DNA of 6,758 bases. Source: Bacteroidota bacterium. Lineage in GTDB: Bacteria > Bacteroidota > Ignavibacteria > UBA10030 > UBA8401. The position numbers and the translations under genes are program-made. The stretch is taken from contig JAVBYA010000507.1 of the NCBI GenBank assembly GCA_030824295.1, forward strand, positions 1 to 6,758, given 5' to 3'. The notes under the pieces are model-generated. The model did not search any database. It saw only the letters and a list, made by a program, of their open reading frames with translations, and had not been told where the DNA came from. Of the stretch, positions 1 to 6,686 are shown piece by piece (position 1 is the stretch's first letter; the number at the start of each line of letters is the position of its first letter).

Positions 1-465
1 AAGATGAGTGTACGGATTCTGTGTTTTGGAAAGGATGGATATCATCGCCGCCACGGGTGCTTGCAGAAGATACTCGCAGAGTTCATCCGCTTCCTCCGCC
101 GGTGCGGCAGCGCTGTACCGCAGGAGCACCGCAAGGTGATCGGGCAATTCGCTTCCTGCATCGAAATGCTGAGCGGTGAACGATTCATTCAAACGCGCCA
201 TGAGTCCCCCCCGCTTGTAATTATCCTCGCCGTACAGATGGATGCCGGCATAGGGAGAGCAGACCGCCATCAGATCGAACGTGCGCGTATAGAGCTCGCA
301 GAGTGATGCACAGGACATACCGGCCGTTGCATCCAGGTACCGGTGCAGCGGTCCTGCGGCGGCGGGAAGTTCGGATCCCGTCCGTGTGAGCAGTTCCGAG
401 CGCAGCAGCGGCATCCGCTCATCGGGATATCCGAGCACTCCTGCAAAGAGTTCCATGAGGGTCAT
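1..465 (-). CDS. narJ: NarJ nitrate reductase maturation chaperone (3' end cut by window edge)
   Basis: NarJ is the dedicated cytoplasmic chaperone that binds apo-NarG and lets the Mo-bisMGD cofactor be inserted before NarGH docks on NarI; it is not part of the final enzyme. I translated 155 codons with no stop up to base 1. Family signatures are present: YTRTFDL at residues 59-65, the HLYGEDNYKRGG stretch beginning at residue 76 and followed by LMARLNE, and ELPDHLAVLLRY at 106-117, which matches the conserved ELPDHL motif of NarJ/TorD-type proteins. Bacterial NarJ proteins are roughly 180-240 residues, so the C-terminal part is missing only because the window ends. The ATG at 465 was chosen because AGGA lies 7 nt upstream; the next Met (codon 4) is too far from that site. 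The gene begins 14 nt after the narH stop. A 7-bp G run (C at 206-212 on the plus strand) lies in frame within the KRGGL segment. Confidence 0.93.
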   Translation of the reverse strand, partial: MTLMELFAGVLGYPDERMPLLRSELLTRTGSELPAAAGPLHRYLDATAGMSCASLCELYTRTFDLMAVCSPYAGIHLYGEDNYKRGGLMARLNESFTAQHFDAGSELPDHLAVLLRYSAAAPAEEADELCEYLLQAPVAAMISILSKTQNPYTHL

Positions 466-472
466 CAGTGGT

Positions 473-476
473 TCCT
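473..476 (-). promoter_or_regulatory. Ribosome binding site of narJ
   Basis: Read on the minus strand this is AGGA, 7 nt before the ATG at 465. It lies in the 14-nt gap after the narH stop and decides the narJ start over the in-frame ATG nine bases further on. Confidence 0.7.
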
Positions 477-479
477 TTC

Positions 480-1976
480 TTATGATATCTTCGGCGGCAT
501 CTCGTTGAATCCGAGGCCACAGTTGCCTTTACAGAATTCCGGATCGATCATCTCCTCGATCGCCTGCTCCCGTCTCGTTTCCGGGATGACGAAGCGTTCA
601 TTGAATGTACTCAATGCGGTGAGGTGATAGATCTCCTGGATGTCCTCCGGTGTCAGACCGGTTTCCTTCACCATCCGCTTGGTGGTCTCATTCAAATCCT
701 CCCGGAGCTGCTCCGCACGTTTCACGGCCCGGACCGCAAGCATCTTCTTCATGATATCACGGATGGTCTCCTCATTGCCGGCGCTGAACAGGCTCGCCAG
801 GTACTTGAGCGGAATGCGCGCGTTGTCCAGCATGGCAGAGAACTCCGTTCCGTCCAGACTGTTGGCATACACGTCGTTGGTACTCTTTCCAAGGACCGGC
901 AGAAGGGGCGGTACGTAGAAGAGCATCGGCATGGTGCGGTATTCCACGTGGAGCGGCAGCGCCATCTTCCACTTCACCACATACTTATAGACCGGCGACT
1001 TCTGAGCGGCATCAAGGATCTCCTGCGTGATACCGTTGGCCTTCGCCTGAGCGATCACTTCAGGATCGAACGGATCAAGGAAGGTTCTGCGCTGTGCATC
1101 GACCAGGTTATGCTCAGACACACTCATCGCCTCTTTCACACGGTCCGCGTCATACAACAACACACCGAAATAGCGGATACGGCCGACACAGGAATGGAAA
1201 CACGCTGGCGCCTGGCCCGTCTCCAAGCGCGGATAACAGAGGATGCATTTTTCGGATTTACCGGTCTTCCAGTTGTAATAGACCTTCTTATAGGGACAGG
1301 CAGTGACGCAGGCACGCCACCCACGGCAGGTCTGCTGATTCACCAGCACGATGCCGTCCTCACCACGCTTGTAGATCGCACCGGAAGGACAAGCGGCGAC
1401 GCAGCTCGGGTTCGCACAATGATTACAGATCCGCGGTAGGTAGAACATCGCCAGCCGTTCGATCTCGAGCAACTGCGCACGTTCCTGCGGAGTAAGCGAA
1501 TCCAGATTCACATCATTGGCGGCATATTCCGGTGAACCGGAAAGATCGTCATCCCAGTTCGGTCCTTTCTTGATGTCGATATATTCGCCCGTGATCTGCG
1601 AGACCGGGATCGCGGTCGGTTGATCGTCCCCCGCCGGCGCATTGAACAGATCCTTGTACTGATAGGTCCACGGTTCGTAGTAATCATCCAGCGTCGGCTG
1701 GTTGGGATTGTAGAAGAGCTTGAAGAAGTAATCGGATTTGCTCTGCGAGTTCAGCTCCAGTTCATCTCCGTTCTTCTTCCATCCTCCTTTGAATTTCTTC
1801 TGATCCTCCCATTTCCCGGGATATCCGGTGCCCGGCTTCGTCTCCACGTTGTTCCACCACATGTACTCCGCGCCCTGGCGGTCGGTCCAGATATTCTTGC
1901 AGGCAACGCTGCAGGTGTGGCACCCAATGCATTTATCGAGGTGGAAGACCATGGAAACATGCGATCGTACATCCAT
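480..1976 (-). CDS. narH: NarH, respiratory nitrate reductase beta subunit (four Fe-S clusters)
   Basis: NarH passes electrons from the haems of NarI to NarG through three [4Fe-4S] clusters and one [3Fe-4S] cluster, on the cytoplasmic side of the membrane. The protein is 498 residues, close to the 512 of E. coli NarH. All cluster ligands are visible: C16, C19, C22, C26; C184, C187, C192, C196; C217, W220, C223, C227; C244, C247, C259, C263. Trp220 replaces a fourth Cys in the third group, the family hallmark of the [3Fe-4S] centre. From memory, these positions are the same as in the E. coli protein. Residues 170-275 form the ferredoxin-like core, and the rest is the helical NarH-specific C-terminal region. 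The tail is shorter than in E. coli and ends with an extra C482-x3-C486 pair. The start follows AGGAG by 7 nt. The gene lies 27 nt after narG and 14 nt before narJ. The related NxrB of nitrite oxidisers is the main alternative. Confidence 0.97.
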   Translation of the reverse strand: MDVRSHVSMVFHLDKCIGCHTCSVACKNIWTDRQGAEYMWWNNVETKPGTGYPGKWEDQKKFKGGWKKNGDELELNSQSKSDYFFKLFYNPNQPTLDDYYEPWTYQYKDLFNAPAGDDQPTAIPVSQITGEYIDIKKGPNWDDDLSGSPEYAANDVNLDSLTPQERAQLLEIERLAMFYLPRICNHCANPSCVAACPSGAIYKRGEDGIVLVNQQTCRGWRACVTACPYKKVYYNWKTGKSEKCILCYPRLETGQAPACFHSCVGRIRYFGVLLYDADRVKEAMSVSEHNLVDAQRRTFLDPFDPEVIAQAKANGITQEILDAAQKSPVYKYVVKWKMALPLHVEYRTMPMLFYVPPLLPVLGKSTNDVYANSLDGTEFSAMLDNARIPLKYLASLFSAGNEETIRDIMKKMLAVRAVKRAEQLREDLNETTKRMVKETGLTPEDIQEIYHLTALSTFNERFVIPETRREQAIEEMIDPEFCKGNCGLGFNEMPPKIS

Positions 1977-1983
1977 ACGTGTG

Positions 1984-1988
1984 CTCCT
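1984..1988 (-). promoter_or_regulatory. Ribosome binding site of narH
   Basis: Minus-strand AGGAG, 7 nt before the ATG at 1976, in the 27-nt narG-narH gap. This is the strongest Shine-Dalgarno match in the window and fixes the narH start. Confidence 0.75.
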
Positions 1989-2003
1989 GAGTGAGTGCGT
2001 CTG

Positions 2004-5000
2004 TTACCAGTTGAGTTTCTTCATCTTGCGGACGGCTACGAACGTATCGCGGTTCACGCCCTGCGGACCCCAATAGTTGAATCCGTACGTGAATTGCGCA
2101 TACCCGCCGATCATAAAGAGCGGTTTCAGCCGGACGCGCGTGAGCGAATTATGTCCGCCCGCACGACGGTTCCCCCGCTCTTGTGATTTCGGAACGGAGA
2201 GCGTCCGCTCGGGAGCGTGATAGATCATGCACATGCCGCCAGGAATACGGTGGCTCACCACTGCGCGAGTACAGACAACACCATGGTCGTTGTACACCTC
2301 CACCCAATCGTTATCCTTGATGCTGAGCCGTTCGGCATCCTTGTCCGAGATCCAGATCGGCTCCATGCCGCGGGATAAGGTCTCCATGCGCAGTGTATCC
2401 CCCATCGTGGAATGGATATGCCACTTCCCGTGCGGCGTTAGATAGTTCAGCACCATCGCTTCGCTGTCGAGATTCGACTTCACCAGGTCCCGCAATGTGC
2501 CCCGGTCGGCGCGCGGCTTGTACGTCGGCAGGTGCTCGCCGTATGCGATGTACGCATCGTGATCCAGATAGAGATGCTGGCGGCCCGTCAACGTCCTCCA
2601 CGGCACGAGCTCTTCCACGTTCTGACAGTACGCAGAGTAAGCGCGGCCGTTGTTCGTTATGCCGGACCAGAACGGCGTGGTGAGCGTCCGGCGTGGCTGC
2701 GTGGAGATATCCTCGAATGTGATGCGGATGTTCCGCGACCCTTCGGCAAGGTGGGTATGATCGATACCGGTCTTCTTCGATTCGGAGGCGTACGCACGAT
2801 ACGCCAGTTCGCCGTTCGTCTCAGCGGCGAACCAGAGGATGACGTTGCAGGCGTCCTTATCATCCTTCAGGGAGGGATACGATCCCCCGCCGAACGAATG
2901 CGTCGGTTTCGCTTTCAGATACTCGTCGTACACATCGTCCACCATGTACGTTGTTCCATGCAGACCGATGCCGTTGTTCCGAAAATTGGGGCCGAGCGCA
3001 ATGAACTTATTGTAAAGATTCACATAGTCCCGTTTGACGATCTTCAGATTCGGCATGGTCGTTCCGGGGACCATCGCACACTCCCCTTTCTTCCAATCCT
3101 TCACATGCGGCTGCGCGATCTCCGCTGGCGTATCATGCATCAGCGGCGTGGCAACGATATCTGTTAGCGGCTCAGGGATGTACCGTTCGGCAAGTTCAGA
3201 GACCCTCTTCGCGAGTCCCTTGAAGATCTCCCAGTCGGAGCGGGACTCCCACGCCGGCGGCACGGCCGCCTGCAGTGGATGGATGAACGAATGCATATCG
3301 GTGGAACTGAGATCGTTCTTCTCGTAATAGGTCGCGGTCGGCAGCACGATATCCGAATAGAGCGCGGACGAATCCATCCGGAAGTTGATATCCACGATCA
3401 GATCGAACTTCCCGTTCTGTGCCTGTTCCTTCCAGATCACATCCTCAACATCGTCCTTCGCATTCTCCTCTGCGATGGAGTTGTGATGCGTACCGAGATA
3501 ATGTTTCAGAAAGTATTCATGCCCTTTGGCGGACGAGAGCAGCGCGTTCCCCCTCCAGATATACCACACGCGCGGGAAGCTGGCAGGATTATCGGGATCC
3601 TCCATGGAGGATCTCAACTTACCGCTTTTCAATTGTTCCTTGACATAGTCAATAATGCCGGCATCATCGTTCGCTCCGGCTGCGATCGCTTCCTTCACCA
3701 CTGCGAAGTTGTTCTTATTGAACTGCGGGAAGCACGGCAGCCATCCGCTCCGCACCGCTAATGCCTGCTTGTCTGCCGTGTGTCCGTTGGCCATCGGATG
3801 ACTGGGGTCGTTGACCGGACATACTTCATTGAATTTGGAGTCATAGCGCCATTGACTGGAATGCATGTAATGGAAGGATGGGGTATTCTGCAAGCGAGGC
3901 GGCCCCCCCCAATCCGTCCCAAATGCGATCGGACCCCAGGATGCCTGCGGCACCAGTTTCTCCTGCCCCACATAGTGATTCAAGCCGCCGCCGTTCACAC
4001 CCACCGCACCGGAGAAAATGAGTGCGGAGATAATGGAACGATAGATGAGATTGTTGTGATACCAGTGATTCACTCCCGCACCGATGATCACACTGACCTG
4101 TCCATTGGTCCGTTCTGCGGTGTGCCCCCACTCCTTGGCAAAGCGGATCACATCTGCAGCATTGATACCGGTGAACTGTTCCTGCCATTTGGGCGTGAAT
4201 GCCAACTCGCCGCTCTCCTCATACCGGTCCTCGCCCGTACGGTTCACATTGAACTGTGCCAGCATTAACTCGAACGCGGTGGTCACATACAGCTCACCAT
4301 CGTTCGAGTTCAGCGAACGGCACGGGACTATATTTGAAAATTGTTTCACCAATGAACCTTCGCTGAAATCGTCCAGTTCAACCGTCAGGTCCTTCGTGCC
4401 GTTCGATAAGAAGAGCACGGGATCGATGGAATCCCCGGTTTGCGAATTCATCGCCTGAAGGTTCCATTCCCCTTTCTTGGACTGCCACCGATGCCCTACT
4501 GTACCGGGCGGCAGCACCGGTGAATCGGTCTTTGCATCCCACACGAAGGTCTTCCACTCGGCATTCTCCACATGCGCAGTAAAATGGAGTTGGCTTGCCC
4601 GGAGCAATTTCCCGGGACGGTACGTTCCGTTCTCCTGCCGGTCCATCACCACCAGAAATGGCGCATCACTGTACCGTTGCAGATACTGTAGGAAATATGG
4701 GACCTGTTTCTTTATGTAGTATTCACGGAGCAGCACATGGTTCACCGCCATCCAGAAGGCACCATCCTGTCCCTGATGGATCGGGAACCATTCATCGGCC
4801 ACTTTCGAGGTTTGGGAGAAATCAGGAGAGAACACAGCGACCTTGGAACCGCGGTGCCGTGCTTCTACCAGGAAGTGGGAATCGGGGGTTCTGGTCATCA
4901 ACACATTGGATCCAACGGTAGCGATGTACTTTGAATTGTACCAGTCCGCACTCTCCGCAACATCGGTCTGCTCGCCCCATACTTCCGGTGATGCAGGGGG

Positions 5001-5627
5001 AAGATCGCAGTACCAATCGTAGAACGACATGCTCACGCCACCCATCAGCTGCATCAGCCGGGAGCCGCCGGCATAGCTCAGCATGGACATGGCGGGGATG
5101 GGTGAGAATCCGATGATCCGGTCCGAACCATGTTCCAGTACCGTATAGATATTTGCAACTGCCATGATCTCGTACGCCTCATCCCACGAGACACGACGGA
5201 AGCCCCCTTTGCCGCGGGACCGGTGCAGGGCCGACCGTTTCTCAGGATCGGTCACGATGGAACGCCATGCTTCGAGATTATCGTCCGGATGTGCCGCTTT
5301 CGCCTCCTGCCACAGGTCCGCCAGCACACCGCGGATGTACGGATATTTCACTCGGATCGGGCTGTAGAGATACCAAGAGTACGAGATGCCGCGCTGACAA
5401 CCGCGCGGTTCGTACGGCGGAAGTTCTTGGTTCTGCAGGACCGGATAGTCCAGTGCCTGCATCTCCCAGGTCACGATCCCGCCTTTCACAAAAATGTTCC
5501 AGCTGCAAGAACCGGTGCAGTTCACCCCGTGCGTACTCCGCACGACTTTATCGTACTGCCAGCGGTTGCGATAGAATTCCTCCCAGCTGCGCTGATCCGG
5601 TGCGAACAGGTCTTTGATCCAGGCCAT
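2004..5627 (-). CDS. narG: NarG, respiratory nitrate reductase catalytic alpha subunit
   Basis: NarG is the Mo-bisMGD subunit that reduces nitrate to nitrite with electrons from NarH. The protein has 1207 residues (E. coli NarG has 1247). The N-terminal FS0 cluster site is intact: H33-x3-C37-x3-C41 and C77, with the His ligand typical of NarG. The active-site segment FYDWYCDLPPASPEVWGEQT starts at residue 202 and includes D208, equivalent to the Asp that coordinates Mo in E. coli. Other family blocks are GAGVNHWYH (516-524), HYVGQEKL (551-558), DIVLPTATYYEK (759-770), VKDWKKGEC (842-850) and the C-terminal GGYAQFTYGFNYWG (1174-1187). There is no twin-arginine signal, so the enzyme is predicted to be cytoplasmic-facing. 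The ATG at 5627 was chosen because homology starts just after it; an in-frame ATG at 5690 would lie inside the cytochrome gene. The gene begins 4 nt after the cytochrome stop. An 8-base G run encodes part of W573-G574-G575 and the frame stays open through it. Nitrobacter-type NxrA is the closest alternative identity. Confidence 0.97.
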   Translation of the reverse strand: MAWIKDLFAPDQRSWEEFYRNRWQYDKVVRSTHGVNCTGSCSWNIFVKGGIVTWEMQALDYPVLQNQELPPYEPRGCQRGISYSWYLYSPIRVKYPYIRGVLADLWQEAKAAHPDDNLEAWRSIVTDPEKRSALHRSRGKGGFRRVSWDEAYEIMAVANIYTVLEHGSDRIIGFSPIPAMSMLSYAGGSRLMQLMGGVSMSFYDWYCDLPPASPEVWGEQTDVAESADWYNSKYIATVGSNVLMTRTPDSHFLVEARHRGSKVAVFSPDFSQTSKVADEWFPIHQGQDGAFWMAVNHVLLREYYIKKQVPYFLQYLQRYSDAPFLVVMDRQENGTYRPGKLLRASQLHFTAHVENAEWKTFVWDAKTDSPVLPPGTVGHRWQSKKGEWNLQAMNSQTGDSIDPVLFLSNGTKDLTVELDDFSEGSLVKQFSNIVPCRSLNSNDGELYVTTAFELMLAQFNVNRTGEDRYEESGELAFTPKWQEQFTGINAADVIRFAKEWGHTAERTNGQVSVIIGAGVNHWYHNNLIYRSIISALIFSGAVGVNGGGLNHYVGQEKLVPQASWGPIAFGTDWGGPPRLQNTPSFHYMHSSQWRYDSKFNEVCPVNDPSHPMANGHTADKQALAVRSGWLPCFPQFNKNNFAVVKEAIAAGANDDAGIIDYVKEQLKSGKLRSSMEDPDNPASFPRVWYIWRGNALLSSAKGHEYFLKHYLGTHHNSIAEENAKDDVEDVIWKEQAQNGKFDLIVDINFRMDSSALYSDIVLPTATYYEKNDLSSTDMHSFIHPLQAAVPPAWESRSDWEIFKGLAKRVSELAERYIPEPLTDIVATPLMHDTPAEIAQPHVKDWKKGECAMVPGTTMPNLKIVKRDYVNLYNKFIALGPNFRNNGIGLHGTTYMVDDVYDEYLKAKPTHSFGGGSYPSLKDDKDACNVILWFAAETNGELAYRAYASESKKTGIDHTHLAEGSRNIRITFEDISTQPRRTLTTPFWSGITNNGRAYSAYCQNVEELVPWRTLTGRQHLYLDHDAYIAYGEHLPTYKPRADRGTLRDLVKSNLDSEAMVLNYLTPHGKWHIHSTMGDTLRMETLSRGMEPIWISDKDAERLSIKDNDWVEVYNDHGVVCTRAVVSHRIPGGMCMIYHAPERTLSVPKSQERGNRRAGGHNSLTRVRLKPLFMIGGYAQFTYGFNYWGPQGVNRDTFVAVRKMKKLNW

Positions 5628-5631
5628 AGCG

Positions 5632-6402
5632 TTATTTCCCCGACGATAATTGTTTTTTCCCTGCAGCGGTATAGAGTGCGACGATCGCACCGCTCAAACC
5701 GGCTGCAGCAAGAGCTGCCAGAAGGTGGAATGAGAATTCAGCATTGGCACCGGAGAGCGGTGCCTGGGTAAGATAGGCGGCGATATGCAGTGCTTCCTGT
5801 GCCGTAACCGGTCTCGTACGGTAGTGCGGTTCCATCACTTTGTATGCAGCCTTCTCCACAGCCGAGATCAGTGCCACTTCTCCCAAGTTCTTTGAGGCGG
5901 GTGTGAGGTCAGGACCAAGCGTCCCTCCCGATCCATTCACTACATGGCAGGCGCTGCAATTCATTCCGCCATTCTGGAAGCGCCGAAGCCCCCAGAACAG
6001 ATCATGACCGAGAGAGGCATCGGCAGGAGCAAGCAGTGCGCGTCGGGATTGGATCAGACGTTGTTCTTCGGCGGCAAGACGGAGTTTGAGTGCAGGGTCC
6101 TTCATAAGCAAGACAAGGTCTGTCACTACCTGATCGCTCATCGCGCCGACCTCCTTCTCCATCTTCTTCACCGCTTTCGCAAGATCCTCAGGCTTCCAGG
6201 TGATCGCTGTGTTCAGGTCCGGACCTTTCAATTTACCGGCGCCAATCGTGTGACAGGATGAGCATTCCCGGACAAATTTCTTTGCTGCGGGATCTTCCTT
6301 TACAGATGCAGGCTGCTGGGAGCTTGAATCCAGCGGGCTTTGTGCCCAGAGAACTGTTCCGGCACATATTCCGAAGAGGAGAATCAGAATTGAACGCTTC
6401 AT
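5632..6402 (-). CDS. Membrane-anchored diheme cytochrome c of the nar operon (NarC-like)
   Basis: This 256-residue protein is likely an electron carrier working with the nitrate reductase on the outer side of the membrane. Residues 1-20 form a Sec signal peptide (basic MKR, hydrophobic core, likely cut after Trp-Ala at 20). There are two covalent haem sites, C47-SSC-H51 and C149-SAC-H153. Plausible distal Met ligands are M88 (in GAMSDQ) and M190 (in YKVMEPHY). A helical linker occupies about 100-125. Residues 223-246 form one transmembrane helix followed by GKK, giving haem domains outside and the C-terminus inside. The start at 6402 is supported by the signal peptide and GAGGA just upstream; an in-frame ATG at 6498 would add 32 residues of no recognisable character. 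The stop is 4 nt from narG, so translation is probably coupled. Position and domain layout recall Thermus NarC, but I did not align them, so I leave the symbol blank. It could also be a generic class I cytochrome recruited to the operon. Confidence 0.9.
   Translation of the reverse strand: MKRSILILLFGICAGTVLWAQSPLDSSSQQPASVKEDPAAKKFVRECSSCHTIGAGKLKGPDLNTAITWKPEDLAKAVKKMEKEVGAMSDQVVTDLVLLMKDPALKLRLAAEEQRLIQSRRALLAPADASLGHDLFWGLRRFQNGGMNCSACHVVNGSGGTLGPDLTPASKNLGEVALISAVEKAAYKVMEPHYRTRPVTAQEALHIAAYLTQAPLSGANAEFSFHLLAALAAAGLSGAIVALYTAAGKKQLSSGK
5637..5641 (-). promoter_or_regulatory. Weak ribosome binding site of narG inside the cytochrome 3' end
   Basis: Minus-strand GGGGA lies 9 nt before the narG ATG and is embedded in the last codons of the cytochrome gene. 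It is a poor Shine-Dalgarno match. With only 4 nt between stop and start, narG translation probably depends on ribosomes finishing the cytochrome reading frame. Confidence 0.45.
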
Positions 6403-6405
6403 CGT

Positions 6406-6410
6406 TCCTC
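6406..6410 (-). promoter_or_regulatory. Ribosome binding site of the cytochrome c gene
   Basis: Minus-strand GAGGA, 3 nt before the ATG at 6402. The spacing is slightly short but the match is good. It favours this start over the in-frame ATG at 6498, which lies upstream of the predicted transcription start. Confidence 0.65.
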
Positions 6411-6431
6411 GATTATTGTGAATCTTTATTT

Positions 6432-6480
6432 CAGACAGTTTTATCCGTTTATCGGCACCGATACTGGATAACTTTGTCTG
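6432..6480 (-). repeat. 49-nt composite dyad in the 5' leader
   Basis: Three nested inverted repeats share one centre. On the minus strand the outer pair is CAGACA/TGTCTG, the middle pair TTATCC/GGATAA and the inner pair TATCGG/CCGATA around a 2-nt core. They are separated by small unpaired A-rich bulges (AAG against AAC, AG against AAC). As RNA it would fold into one long stem with two internal loops and a GUGC tetraloop, ending about 30 nt before the start codon. No T run follows on either strand, so it is not an intrinsic terminator. It could be an mRNA-stabilising or regulatory hairpin, or a DNA operator. The structure is seen directly; its role is inferred. Confidence 0.6.
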
Positions 6481-6488
6481 ATTACCGA

Positions 6489-6504
6489 TACAATCCACGT
6501 GCCA
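6489..6504 (-). promoter_or_regulatory. Sigma-54 (RpoN)-type -24/-12 promoter
   Basis: The minus strand reads TGGCACG-TGGA-TTGTA. The sigma-54 consensus is TGGCACG-N4-TTGCA, so the -24 block is perfect, the GG-to-G(C) spacing of 10 nt is exact, and the only core mismatch is T instead of C at -12. The predicted transcription start is about 6478, giving a leader of about 76 nt before the cytochrome ATG. If real, the operon needs an NtrC-type activator. The -12 mismatch keeps confidence moderate. Confidence 0.5.
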
Positions 6505-6510
6505 TGCGAA

Positions 6511-6529
6511 TCCTGATTTTTCATCAGGA
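6511..6529. promoter_or_regulatory. Inverted repeat, candidate operator upstream of the promoter
   Basis: TCCTGAT and ATCAGGA, 7-bp perfect arms, flank a 5-nt spacer. It lies immediately upstream of the sigma-54-like element, at about -33 to -51 from the predicted start. It is not followed by a T run. Half-sites resemble Crp/Fnr-type CTGAT/ATCAG, but the spacer is 5 rather than 4 nt, so I do not name a regulator. Confidence 0.35.
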
Positions 6530-6686
6530 ATTCAAATGGTCAATTCCAAATCAGAGAAAATGGTATGGAATAAAAACTCCGATTTTACCAAAACATTCAT
6601 ATAAAATGTAGTCTTTCTCAATTCCTGTAATGTAAAACAGACTCTTATTTAAGATTGAGAGGATGTCGGACTGGACGTCTCGCGAT

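Noticed and set aside
624..1439. 271-codon plus-strand open frame opposite narH
   Set aside because: It is a shadow of narH. The peptide has no recognisable domain, while the opposite strand carries all sixteen cluster-ligand positions of NarH.
5628..5690. Longer narG starting at an ATG at 5690
   Set aside because: It would add 21 residues encoded inside the cytochrome gene, with no homology and no Tat motif. The ATG at 5627 sits right before the conserved region.
5130..5771. 213-codon plus-strand open frame opposite the narG start and the cytochrome tail
   Set aside because: It overlaps two well-supported genes, lacks a family signature and is rich in Arg, Pro and His as expected of antisense frames in moderate-GC DNA.
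6432..6480. The dyad as an intrinsic terminator
   Set aside because: No T run follows the stem on either strand. The minus strand continues AAATAAAG.
6403..6498. Longer cytochrome starting at an ATG at 6498
   Set aside because: The extension would bury the signal peptide 32 residues inside the protein, lies across the dyad and starts upstream of the predicted transcription start. The ATG at 6402 has GAGGA and starts the signal peptide.
6561..6590. TGGTA/TACCA pair at about -100, possible enhancer site
   Set aside because: Only 5 bp pair, with no extension inward or outward. Too weak to call.
6616..6660. TCTCAAT/ATTGAGA inverted repeat with a nested CTGT/ACAG
   Set aside because: The 7-bp arms are 31 nt apart, the interior does not pair well and there is no T run. 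It is plausible by chance in AT-rich DNA.
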